This document shows positions 8,489-15,592 of a DNA stretch of 64,000 bases, in pieces; the stretch's first letter is position 1, and each line of letters opens with the position of its first letter. Source of the DNA: Planctomycetia bacterium (GTDB lineage Bacteria > Planctomycetota > UBA1135 > GCA-002686595); assembly GCA_005778045.1 (NCBI GenBank), contig SXKQ01000114.1, positions 1 to 64,000 of the forward strand, in the 5' to 3' direction. The position numbers and the translations under genes were made by a program. The notes under the pieces were generated by a model that saw only the letters and a program-made list of their open reading frames with translations, was not told the DNA's origin and made no database searches.

Positions 8489-9880
8489 ATGGGAAGCATC
8501 GTCCTCGACTACACGCACGCCCTGTCGGATGTCGTCGGCTCGCGCCACGGCGTCACGCCCGCGGAGCTCGACGGGCTCGCCGCCAGCTCGAAGGCCGCGC
8601 TCGCGGCCGTGCAGGCCCGGCGCACGAAGGACCTGCGCTGGCTCGACCTTCCGTACCAGTCGGCCGTGCACGAGCAGGTGCTCGACTACGCGAGCCGCAT
8701 GGCGGGACGCTTCCAGAACATCGTCGTGTGCGGCATCGGCGGCTCGGCGCTCGGCACCATCGCGCTGCAGCAGGCGCTGAACTCGCCCTACCACAACCTG
8801 TGCGCACGCGGGACGCTGCCGCGGCTGTTCGTGCTCGACAACATCGACCCGGACCTGGTCGGCGAGTTCCTCGACCAGTTCGACCCGTCCGAGTGCCTGT
8901 TCAACGTGATCTCGAAGTCGGGCACGACCGCCGAGACCACGGCCCAGTTCCTGATCTTCCAGCGCGCGCTGGTCGAGCGCCTCGGTCGCGAGCAGCACGT
9001 CGAGCACCTGTGCATCACGACCGACGAATCGAAGGGGGTGATGCGCGAGATCGTGCGCCGCGAGGGCTACGAGTCGTTCGTGGTGCCCGAGGGTGTCGGT
9101 GGCCGCTTCAGCGTGCTGAGCCCCGTCGGGCTCGTGCCGCTCGCGCTGGCGGGCATCGACGTCAAGGGCGTGCTCAAGGGCGCGGCGGATATGGACGAGC
9201 GCTGCCGTGCCGAGGACTTCCGCGCGAATCCCGCGCAGGTCTACGCTGCCCTGCAGTGGCTGATGCAGTCGAAGAAGCACAAGCCCATGAGCGTGACCTT
9301 CTCCTACAGCCAGCGCCTCGCGCTGCTCGCGGACTGGTATGCGCAGCTGCTCGCCGAGTCGATCGGCAAGCGCACGAGTCGCAAGGGCGTCGAGGTGTTC
9401 GCGGGTCCGACGCCGATCCGCGCGCTCGGCGTCACCGACCAGCACAGCCAGATGCAGCTCTACACCGAGGGCCCGCACGACAAGTGGTTCACGCTGCTCT
9501 CGGTCGAGAAGAGCGACCACTCCGTGCCGATCCCCGCGGCCTACGCGGACCTCGAGGCGATCAGCTACCTCGGTGAGCGCTCGCTGAACGAGCTCTTCGC
9601 CGCCGAGCGCGATGGCGCGCGCGTCGCCCTCACCGCCGCGCAGCGGCCCAGCGTGACCCTGCGCTTCCCCAAGGTCGATCCGCACGCCGTGGGCCAGTAC
9701 ATCCAGCTGATGGAGATCGCGGTCGCCCTGTGCGGTGAGCACTACGACGTCGACGCCTTCGACCAGCCCGGCGTCGAGGCTGGCAAGATCGCCGCCTACG
9801 CACTCATGGGCCGCGCCGGCTTCGAGGCCCGCAAGGCCGAGATCGAGTCCGCCGCGCCGCGCGAGCAGCGCAGCGTCTAG
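8489..9880 (+). CDS. pgi: Glucose-6-phosphate isomerase
   Basis: It interconverts glucose-6-phosphate and fructose-6-phosphate in glycolysis and gluconeogenesis in the cytoplasm. The start is the ATG at 8489, with AGGAG at 8475-8479 nine bases upstream. The 463-residue length fits the short bacterial type (B. subtilis about 450). Signatures in order: VVCGIGGSALGTIAL (phosphate-binding SIS region), ISKSGTTAETTAQF, the catalytic Glu in LLAESIGKR, and TDQHSQMQLYTEGP. It stands alone, with a hairpin before it and two after. Confidence 0.96.
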   Translation: MGSIVLDYTHALSDVVGSRHGVTPAELDGLAASSKAALAAVQARRTKDLRWLDLPYQSAVHEQVLDYASRMAGRFQNIVVCGIGGSALGTIALQQALNSPYHNLCARGTLPRLFVLDNIDPDLVGEFLDQFDPSECLFNVISKSGTTAETTAQFLIFQRALVERLGREQHVEHLCITTDESKGVMREIVRREGYESFVVPEGVGGRFSVLSPVGLVPLALAGIDVKGVLKGAADMDERCRAEDFRANPAQVYAALQWLMQSKKHKPMSVTFSYSQRLALLADWYAQLLAESIGKRTSRKGVEVFAGPTPIRALGVTDQHSQMQLYTEGPHDKWFTLLSVEKSDHSVPIPAAYADLEAISYLGERSLNELFAAERDGARVALTAAQRPSVTLRFPKVDPHAVGQYIQLMEIAVALCGEHYDVDAFDQPGVEAGKIAAYALMGRAGFEARKAEIESAAPREQRSV

Positions 9881-9901
9881 ACGCTGCTCGTCCGCAACGC
9901 A

Positions 9902-9938
9902 CGACCGCCGCGCCAGCTGCGAGCTGACACGGCGGTCG
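9902..9938. terminator. Two-level hairpin between convergent genes
   Basis: CGACCGCCG (9902-9910) pairs perfectly with CGGCGGTCG (9930-9938). Within it CAGCT (9914-9918) pairs with AGCTG (9922-9926). It lies 21 bases past the pgi stop and could end transcription from either side. Confidence 0.6.
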
Positions 9939-9951
9939 GTGGTGGAGACCT

Positions 9952-9972
9952 GCGGGAGCGATGGGCTCCCGC
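9952..9972 (-). terminator. Hairpin just past the stop of the minus-strand secreted protein
   Basis: GCGGGAGC (9952-9959) pairs with GCTCCCGC (9965-9972) around five bases. It starts 19 bases beyond the minus-strand stop at 9992 and, with the hairpin at 9902, forms a tandem pair. Confidence 0.5.
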
Positions 9973-9991
9973 GGCCGGGGAGCAGCGCGGA

Positions 9992-11338
9992 TCAGGGCTG
10001 CATCACGGGGATCAGGCCCTGCGTCAGGCCCGTGGTCTTGCAGGCCGGCGGATCGCGGAAGAACGCCTGAGCGTAGAACGTGTCACGCGGCAGGACCGGA
10101 AGGCCGAGCGCCGTGGGCGTCGCTTTGAAGAACGCCGTGAGGTCGAACTCCATGGACGCGCCGCAGCCCGGCCCACCGGCCGAGAGCTCGGTGGGCAGTC
10201 GCTGCGAGGGAGACTTCACGCACAGGAAGTTGGTGCCGTTGGCGCACCGAGGGATCTGCTGCGGCTCGACTCCGTAGAACAGGATGCCCGCCCGGTCGCG
10301 CTCGCGGTTGGTGACGCTGATCGCGACCGGCGGGGTGCCCGAGATGCTGGGCGCCAAGTTGCTTTTGCACTCGGGCAGGCAGCCGTCCGAGGTCGTCGTG
10401 GTCGTGCAGTACACGGCGGGGCGCGCCATGGAGCCGGCCGTGCCGCGCACCGTGATCTCATCCACGCTGCCGAAGTTGCCCGTGGCCCAGTCGTAGATGC
10501 GCAGGCGATAAGAGCCGCCCGGCACGATCGGGATGTTGGACAGGTCGGTGTTGAAGATCCCGCTGGTGCCATCCGGCCAGAGGCCCGGCGACTGGTTGAA
10601 GGTGCCGCCGCCGATGTTGCCGATGGTCGGGGAGCCGATGCCACCTCGCTCGACCACGGTCACGCTGGCGCTGACGAAGTCTCCCGTGCTGCCCGCGTTC
10701 GTGCCGTTGAAGCCGATGCGAAAGAACAGGTTGTTACCGTTGCCGAAGGGGTCGACGATCACGGCCTGCAGCTGGCCGAGCGTGGTGTGGGAGAGGCCGT
10801 CGAACTCGACGCGGTCGATGTTGCGGGCCGCCGTCGGCAGCACGAAGGGGATGTCGAGCGGTGTCGCGGGCAGCGTGGGCAAGTTGCCCGGGTTGCCGAG
10901 CCCGATGGCCCCGCCGTTGAACGTCGTCGTGTGGCAGCCGTCGATCCACAGGTTGTCGATCGCGGGGCCACCGCTGCCCGCGGGGAACGTCAGCCGCACG
11001 CGGTCGAAGACCGAGTTGTCGGACACGCTGATGTAGACGGACGGGATCGGGAAGGCTCGCGAACCATAGATGAAGTTGCGGATCGCGAGGCCGAGATCGC
11101 CGTTGAGAAGCGAGATGGTGCAGCCCACGCCGCTCTGGTCGACGAGCGAGAATCCGAAGGCGCGCGCCGGCACGTTCAGACGGAAATACAGCCCCACTTC
11201 GGCAGCGGGGGATCCCGCGGGACTGCCCACGCCGGCCACCGCCAGCGCTCCGGCGGCACCGGCCACCGTGAGGCAGCGTCCCGTGGCGTTGTTCGCGGCT
11301 CCGATCGTGTCGCCCGTCAGGCTCCAGGTGCCGAGCAC
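9992..11338 (-). CDS. C-terminal fragment of a secreted beta-rich protein (split by frameshift)
   Basis: The frame is open for 448 residues from a GTG at 11338, but this is probably not a true start. The frame continues sensibly upstream as HIASIDV and joins the fragment at 11317-12120 if one base is restored. The content is Gly/Asn/Thr-rich beta sequence (NIGGGTFNQSPG, IVPGGSYRLRIYDW) typical of secreted adhesion-like proteins. The last 130 residues form a Cys-containing module ending FYAQAFFRDPPACKTTGLT, which I recall as a recurrent C-terminal unit of planctomycete exported proteins. I see no membrane anchor or enzyme motif. Confidence 0.7.
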   Translation of the reverse strand: MLGTWSLTGDTIGAANNATGRCLTVAGAAGALAVAGVGSPAGSPAAEVGLYFRLNVPARAFGFSLVDQSGVGCTISLLNGDLGLAIRNFIYGSRAFPIPSVYISVSDNSVFDRVRLTFPAGSGGPAIDNLWIDGCHTTTFNGGAIGLGNPGNLPTLPATPLDIPFVLPTAARNIDRVEFDGLSHTTLGQLQAVIVDPFGNGNNLFFRIGFNGTNAGSTGDFVSASVTVVERGGIGSPTIGNIGGGTFNQSPGLWPDGTSGIFNTDLSNIPIVPGGSYRLRIYDWATGNFGSVDEITVRGTAGSMARPAVYCTTTTTSDGCLPECKSNLAPSISGTPPVAISVTNRERDRAGILFYGVEPQQIPRCANGTNFLCVKSPSQRLPTELSAGGPGCGASMEFDLTAFFKATPTALGLPVLPRDTFYAQAFFRDPPACKTTGLTQGLIPVMQP

Positions 11339-12120
11339 GTCGATGCTCGCGATGTGCCGCCCGCGAGGATCGCGGGTGCGCTCTTGGCCAGCGTCCCGGG
11401 AGGAGTCGGGGGGACGTCGAAGGACAGGCTGCTGCTCTGGCAGTCTGGCGTGCCGTTCGAGAGCACGGTGGTGAAGTCGCGGAATCCGAAGGCGTCGAAG
11501 CGCGCCGCGGAGCCCGAGGCGAGCAGGGCGACGCCGCTGCCGAAGTTGGCCGAGATGGAGAACACGTTCGTACGCGAGGCGAGCAGCTCGGAGAGTCCGT
11601 CGAGGTCGGTGTCGACCTGCAGCAGCGCCGTGTCAGCGTTGACGCACTGACCGCGGAGCCGCAGCTTCGGCACCGGAGTCGCGAAGGAATCCGACGAGGC
11701 GCCCGTGCCGCCCGCCCAAGGCCCCCACGTGTTGGGCGCGAGGTCCTCGACGCGGAAGAGCAGCGCGTCGGTCCCGCCGACGCCGAGCACGATTCCGATG
11801 GCCTCGTTGGCGGAGCCGTTGGCGATGGCGGTGACGTCGATGGAGGTGAGCGTGAGCTCCGTCATGCTGACGGCATGGCGCAGGATCTCGTCCGCGCCAC
11901 CGCTGGTGTGAGCGCCTTGACCGCCGATCACTTGCCAGATGCCGTTGGCGGGCGTCCAGAGGCCAACGAGGGGGCCGTCCGGTTGCAGGAAGTCGTCGTA
12001 CCTGCCTAGGAAGTCCGAGGATCCCGACAGCGGCGGGCCCACATCGTCTTCCTCATCGAAGGCCGCGGCGGGGAGGGCAAGGCATGCAAGGAGAAGCCAG
12101 CGAGACAAGGTGCGAAGCAT
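11317..12120 (-). CDS. N-terminal fragment of a secreted protein (signal peptide; frameshifted partner downstream)
   Basis: The ATG at 12120 opens a Sec signal peptide (MLRTLSRWLLLACLALPAAA, cleavage near 20), followed by acidic and Gly/Ser/Asn-rich beta sequence to residue 267. The last 13 residues (after AILAGG) look out of frame. Shifting by one base near 11350-11365 joins it to the fragment ending at 9992, which would give an intact protein of about 709 residues. The full span of 2129 bases is one short of a multiple of three, which fits a single missing base. It could be a sequencing error or a genuine mutation. Confidence 0.7.
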   Translation of the reverse strand: MLRTLSRWLLLACLALPAAAFDEEDDVGPPLSGSSDFLGRYDDFLQPDGPLVGLWTPANGIWQVIGGQGAHTSGGADEILRHAVSMTELTLTSIDVTAIANGSANEAIGIVLGVGGTDALLFRVEDLAPNTWGPWAGGTGASSDSFATPVPKLRLRGQCVNADTALLQVDTDLDGLSELLASRTNVFSISANFGSGVALLASGSAARFDAFGFRDFTTVLSNGTPDCQSSSLSFDVPPTPPGTLAKSAPAILAGGTSRASTCSAPGA

Positions 12121-12422
12121 GGGGGCTCCGGGGCACGAAGTCGTTGCAAGCGCCTGCCGGGACGCGCGAGACAGCGTCGGGATCCGGCGGCGTCAGGGCA
12201 TCGCAAGCTCGAAAAGAGAGGTGAGATCGCTGGATTCGCCAGCCCTGTCGCGGCGCGATTCCGGCCGCAATTGGAGACCTTGCGCGACGACCGAATCGGC
12301 GCCGAGCCCCGTGGGCTCGCCAGGCGGTCGGATTCGACCCAGCGCTGGCCCTACCGCGGGCGGCGACCTTGGCCCTACCGCGGGCGGCGACCTTGGCCCT
12401 ACCGCGGGCAGCGACCTTGGCC
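12121..12422. other. Gene-free stretch with tandem repeats
   Basis: About 300 bases lie between the aldolase stop and the start of the secreted protein, both on the minus strand. The left part has lower GC near 12195-12230 and probably contains the promoter of the secreted-protein gene, though no boxes are clear. The right end is filled by the 24-base tandem repeat described separately. No convincing small gene was found. Confidence 0.5.
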
Positions 12423-12440
12423 CTACCGCGGGCGGCGGGG
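12347..12440. repeat. 24-bp tandem repeat, about 3.9 copies
   Basis: The unit begins GGCCCTACCGCGGG and ends CGACCTT. Copies start at 12347, 12371, 12395 and 12419. The third has one substitution (CAG for CGG) and the fourth diverges after about 19 bases into the aldolase coding end. The aldolase stop (TAG on the minus strand, 12423-12425) lies inside the fourth copy, so the array looks like duplication of the gene's 3' end. Adjacent units and no spacers exclude a CRISPR array. Confidence 0.9.
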
Positions 12441-13154
12441 CGCGCAGTTGTTCTCGAGCGTGTTGAGGCCCTTGAGGCCGAGCATCTCGCGCGTCGCGAG
12501 GAGCTTTCGGACGTACTCGGGGCTCAGGGGCTTGGCCTGGCCGACGGAGTGCGCGAGGTAGAGGATGCGCGCGGTGTGCTCGACCATGTCGAGCTTCTTG
12601 TAGGCGTCGAGCAGGTTCGTGCCGAGTGTCACCGAGCCGTGGTGGGTCATCACCAGCGTGTCGGAGCAGCGCACGATGTTGCGGATCGAGGCGGCGAGCT
12701 CTGGCGTGCCGGGCGTGCCGAAGTCCGCGGTGGGAATTCCGCCGATCGTGACCACGATCTCGGGGATGAACGGCGCCTGCATGTCGATGCCGGCGATCGT
12801 CATCGCTACGGCGTGCGGCGGGTGCGCGTGCACCACGGCCTTGATCTCGGGGCGTTCCTCGTAGCAGGCGATGTGGATGCCGCGCTCGCTCGACGCGCCC
12901 GGTCCGCCGTCGACGACCTTTCCTTGCATGTCGATGTGCGCGACCTGCTGCGGCTCCAGAAAGCCCTTCATCGCGCCGGCGGGCGTGATCAGGATCGTGC
13001 CATCCGCCATGCGCGTGGAGATGTTGCCGTCGGCTCCGACGATGTAGTTGCGCGAGTAGCACAGCTTGCCGATCTCGCAGATCGAGCGGCGCAGGCGCGC
13101 CTCTTCCTCGCTCCAGCCGCGCTGGCGGGCGAGCAGTTCGAGCGTGTCGCTCAC
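12423..13154 (-). CDS. Class II aldolase (fuculose-phosphate aldolase type)
   Basis: The 243-residue enzyme is expected to cleave a ketose-1-phosphate such as L-fuculose- or L-rhamnulose-1-phosphate to DHAP and lactaldehyde. Zinc-site His residues appear in VVHAHPPHA and MTHHGSV. The catalytic acid region is GGPGASSERGIH (SSE motif) and the phosphate loop is GADGNIS. The start GTG at 13154 overlaps the stop of the preceding shell gene (GTGA, four bases), which sets the start and implies translational coupling. The gene ends in a short basic tail lying inside a 24-bp repeat array. Aldolases of this type are signature enzymes of planctomycete sugar microcompartments. Confidence 0.9.
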   Translation of the reverse strand: MSDTLELLARQRGWSEEEARLRRSICEIGKLCYSRNYIVGADGNISTRMADGTILITPAGAMKGFLEPQQVAHIDMQGKVVDGGPGASSERGIHIACYEERPEIKAVVHAHPPHAVAMTIAGIDMQAPFIPEIVVTIGGIPTADFGTPGTPELAASIRNIVRCSDTLVMTHHGSVTLGTNLLDAYKKLDMVEHTARILYLAHSVGQAKPLSPEYVRKLLATREMLGLKGLNTLENNCAPRRPR

Positions 13155-13462
13155 GGCTTCGTTCCTCGCGCGCGATGGTCGTAGGCGAGTCCCTTCTCGG
13201 ACTCGACGTAGTCGACGACGCCGACGACGAGCGTCTTCACGGGCGCCTTGGGGTCGCCGAGAATCTGGCGTCCGCCGTTGCCCTCGTCGAGCACGAGCAC
13301 GCGGTCGCCGACGCCGGCTTGCACCGTGTCGACCGCGATGCGTGTCTTGGACGTGGGGTAGCCATCGGGCTTGACTGGCCGCACGATCAGGAGCTTGCGC
13401 CCGTTCAGCGCGGAAATCTGCACCGGCGACACCACCGTGCCCACGACCTCGGCAAGGAACAT
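13151..13462 (-). CDS. EutN/CcmL-family microcompartment vertex protein (third copy)
   Basis: This 103-residue BMC-P domain protein forms pentamers that cap the corners of microcompartment shells. MFLAEVVGTVVSP, then GRKLLIVRP, and AVDTVQAGVGDRVLVL followed by GNGGRQIL match the family's three landmark strands, ending VGVVDYVE. The ATG at 13462 shares one base with the upstream gene's TGA (TGATG), and its own stop overlaps the aldolase start. Its C-terminal tail (about 15 residues, basic) extends past the core. Confidence 0.92.
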   Translation of the reverse strand: MFLAEVVGTVVSPVQISALNGRKLLIVRPVKPDGYPTSKTRIAVDTVQAGVGDRVLVLDEGNGGRQILGDPKAPVKTLVVGVVDYVESEKGLAYDHRARGTKP

Positions 13463-13752
13463 CAGCGCGTCTCCCCGATGCGCACGCCGTTGGCGACGGC
13501 CTGCTCGACGAAGCCGATGATCGCGGCATCGACCGGCACGAAGCTCTTGGGGCACGCCAGCGCGGCCTCGCGGCCGTCGACGAAGTGCACGAGGTCGCCG
13601 GGACCTGTGCTCACGACCGCACACGCGACCAGTTGGCCACCCATGGCCTTGCCGTGCTCGTCGAGCGGCTGGATGAGCTGCAAAGGCACGCCCTCGAGCC
13701 CCTCGTATTTGTGGGTCGCGACGAGGCGACCGGTCACGCGCGCGAGGTACAT
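13462..13752 (-). CDS. EutN/CcmL-family vertex protein, divergent second copy
   Basis: The protein has 96 residues. MYLARVTGRLVATHKYEGLEG, a pattern shared with the first copy, opens the barrel. The central strand is VVSTGPGDLVHFVDGREAAL, and VPVDAAIIGFVE closes the core. The usual GAGxGxxVL segment is altered (STGPGDLVHF) and REAA replaces the SSAR motif, so this paralogue probably occupies a distinct vertex or binds a different partner. Only two bases separate it from the preceding gene, and it shares one base with the next. Confidence 0.9.
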   Translation of the reverse strand: MYLARVTGRLVATHKYEGLEGVPLQLIQPLDEHGKAMGGQLVACAVVSTGPGDLVHFVDGREAALACPKSFVPVDAAIIGFVEQAVANGVRIGETR

Positions 13753-13754
13753 CG

Positions 13755-14054
13755 CTAGCGTCCGCGCCACTTCTCGTAGACGTTCGCGCCGCCCAAGTCC
13801 CACGAGTCGATCACGGCCATCACGACCGCGTCGACCGGACGGTTCTCCGTCGCGTGAGTCTGGCGCGCGCTCGAGCCCGTGGCGTAGAGCACCATGTCGC
13901 CGATGCCGGCCTGCACGCTGTCGGCGGCGACCACGTACTGCTCGGTGGGCTTGTTCTCGTGGTTGTGCACCTGCACCACGAGCAGCTTGCGCCCCTCGAG
14001 CTTCTCGTCCTTGCGCGTGGCGACCACGCTGCCCACGACCTTGCCGATCAACAT
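13755..14054 (-). CDS. EutN/CcmL-family vertex protein (first copy)
   Basis: The 99-residue BMC-P protein starts MLIGKVVGSVVATRKDEKLE, the canonical opening. AADSVQAGIGDMVLYATGSSAR is the typical pentamer-interface segment, followed by PVDAVVMAVIDSWD. The ATG at 14054 fits the family start exactly and lies 16 bases after the stop of the chaperone gene, so all five genes from 15459 to 12423 form one operon. No hexameric BMC-H or BMC-T gene is in the window. Confidence 0.94.
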   Translation of the reverse strand: MLIGKVVGSVVATRKDEKLEGRKLLVVQVHNHENKPTEQYVVAADSVQAGIGDMVLYATGSSARQTHATENRPVDAVVMAVIDSWDLGGANVYEKWRGR

Positions 14055-14070
14055 GTTTCGCTTGGCTCCG

Positions 14071-15459
14071 TCATTCGCGGTCGAGATAGGTGACCACGTC
14101 CGTTGGCTTGAGGCACTCGTCGAGGAAGCGACGGCGCAACTCGTTGTACACGCGGCCGCGCATCTCATCCCAGCCGGGCGAGGGACGCACGGCGCCGACC
14201 CACACCAGCGCCGCGCCGCTCGGGCTCGCGAGTCGCACGGGGCCGACGCAGTGCTCGGCTTCGTTCGTCGGGCCGGAGAAGACCGCCGTGCGCAGCTCGC
14301 TCGGTACCGCCGTCTCGCCGGGGTTCACGAAGCCGAGCAGTCCGCCGCGCTCGCGGGTTCCGCCGTCCTCGGAGCGCAGCTTGGCGAGGCGCTCGAAGTC
14401 GGCGGCATTCTTCACCTGCGCGCGCAGGCGCGCGAGCTCCTTCTCCGCGTCCTCGAAGGTGCGCGGATTGAGCTCGTTGCGGGCGAGACTGCCGCGCAGG
14501 AACAGCACGCGCAGCTCGCGGGCCTCGCCGAAGCGCGCATCGAACCACGCGCGTTCCGCTGCGTAAGTGCGCCGCAGCCCTTCCTCGCCGAACTGGCGCT
14601 CGACCCACAGGTCAGAGAGCGCCGCGATGGCCACGGCCGGGTCGCGGCGCAGAACCTCGAGCGTCAGCCCCTGCGACGCGAGCACCTGCTCGAACTTTGC
14701 GCCCTGCAGGCCCGGGTCGCGCTCCGTCGTCACGCGGCGGCGCTCGACTTCGAGGTCGAGGGCGCGCGCGAGCGCCTCATCCGACAGGTCCGGCATGCGC
14801 ATCCGGGCACGGCGTGCGAGCAAGGCCTGGAAGCAGTCTTCCCGCAGGTCCTCGTCCGCGACCTGCTGCTTCAGGTGCTCGAGGAACTCGGGCACGCGCA
14901 CTTCGAGGTCGCCGCAGCGCGCCGCGACGCCACCATCGAAGGGCGTCGGAAGGAACTGCGTCCCGCGTTGCTGAACGATCTGGTCGAGCCACATCTCCTG
15001 CTGCTCGCCGTTCACGGGGCGATTCGCGGGCACGCCGAGCGCGGCTCGCGCAAGCGTCTCCTGCACGATGCCCAGACGCAGGAACTCGCGAAAGCGCGCC
15101 TCGGTCACGCGGTTCGCCCTCAGGTACTCCGGCAGGCTCGCCGCCTGACCCGAGCGCCGCAGTTCGCCCTCGAGCTCGGTCCACTTCTTCTGGACGGGCT
15201 CCGGCCCGATCGCGAGCTTCGAGTCCGCCGCCAGCCGATCGAGCAGCTTGGCGCGCAGCAGGTGGTTGAGCGCCTGCCGGCCGACCTCGCTCGCGCCGTG
15301 CCGATCGAGCACCAGAGCATCGAGATCCTTCCACGACAGCGCTACGTCCTGCGCGCTCGCCGCCACATCCGCCGGCAGGGTCGTCGCGGGCGCCTGAGGG
15401 GGCCGTGCGACCGCCAAGGGCGCGAGCACAAGCCAGCCGAGAATCGCTGCAAGCCTCAT
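14071..15459 (-). CDS. Exported SurA/PpiC-type peptidyl-prolyl isomerase or chaperone
   Basis: The 462-residue protein has a signal peptide (MRLAAILGWLVLAPLAVA) and a helical SurA-like N-domain (about 40-150, with LNHLLRAKLLDRLA and TEARFREFLRLGIVQE). A long helical middle is followed by a parvulin-like domain at about 310-420 (ADFERLAKLRSEDGGTRERG, LLGFVNPGE, AVFSG, VGPVRLASPSGAALVWV). It likely assists folding of exported proteins. It is the first gene of the operon with three shell proteins and an aldolase. That is odd because microcompartments are cytoplasmic, so the link may be only positional. The start is the ATG at 15459. Confidence 0.8.
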   Translation of the reverse strand: MRLAAILGWLVLAPLAVARPPQAPATTLPADVAASAQDVALSWKDLDALVLDRHGASEVGRQALNHLLRAKLLDRLAADSKLAIGPEPVQKKWTELEGELRRSGQAASLPEYLRANRVTEARFREFLRLGIVQETLARAALGVPANRPVNGEQQEMWLDQIVQQRGTQFLPTPFDGGVAARCGDLEVRVPEFLEHLKQQVADEDLREDCFQALLARRARMRMPDLSDEALARALDLEVERRRVTTERDPGLQGAKFEQVLASQGLTLEVLRRDPAVAIAALSDLWVERQFGEEGLRRTYAAERAWFDARFGEARELRVLFLRGSLARNELNPRTFEDAEKELARLRAQVKNAADFERLAKLRSEDGGTRERGGLLGFVNPGETAVPSELRTAVFSGPTNEAEHCVGPVRLASPSGAALVWVGAVRPSPGWDEMRGRVYNELRRRFLDECLKPTDVVTYLDRE

Positions 15460-15510
15460 GGTCAGGAGTCTAGCAATTGGCGGCGGTCGCCCATCCCCCC
15501 GTAGGCCGCT

Positions 15511-15533
15511 CGTGGCCGGACGAAACGGCCACG
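15511..15533 (-). terminator. Hairpin 2 of a tandem terminator
   Basis: CGTGGCCG (15511-15518) pairs perfectly with CGGCCACG (15526-15533), seven-base loop. It abuts the stronger hairpin at 15533-15561 and lies downstream of the M43 protease gene on the minus strand. Confidence 0.5.
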
Positions 15534-15561
15534 GCGCGACCGGGACGGGCCCGGTCGCGCC
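15533..15561 (-). terminator. Hairpin 1 of a tandem terminator after the M43 protease
   Basis: GGCGCGACCGGG (15533-15544) pairs perfectly over 12 bases with CCCGGTCGCGCC (15550-15561), loop of five. It lies 32 bases past the stop at 15593. No U tract follows. Confidence 0.65.
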
Positions 15562-15592
15562 GCGGGAGCTTGGCGCAGAGGTCGCTCGCGCC

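Noticed and set aside
12347..12440. Tandem 24-bp repeats considered as a CRISPR array
   Set aside because: Units are directly adjacent with no spacers, overlap a coding end, and no cas genes are present.
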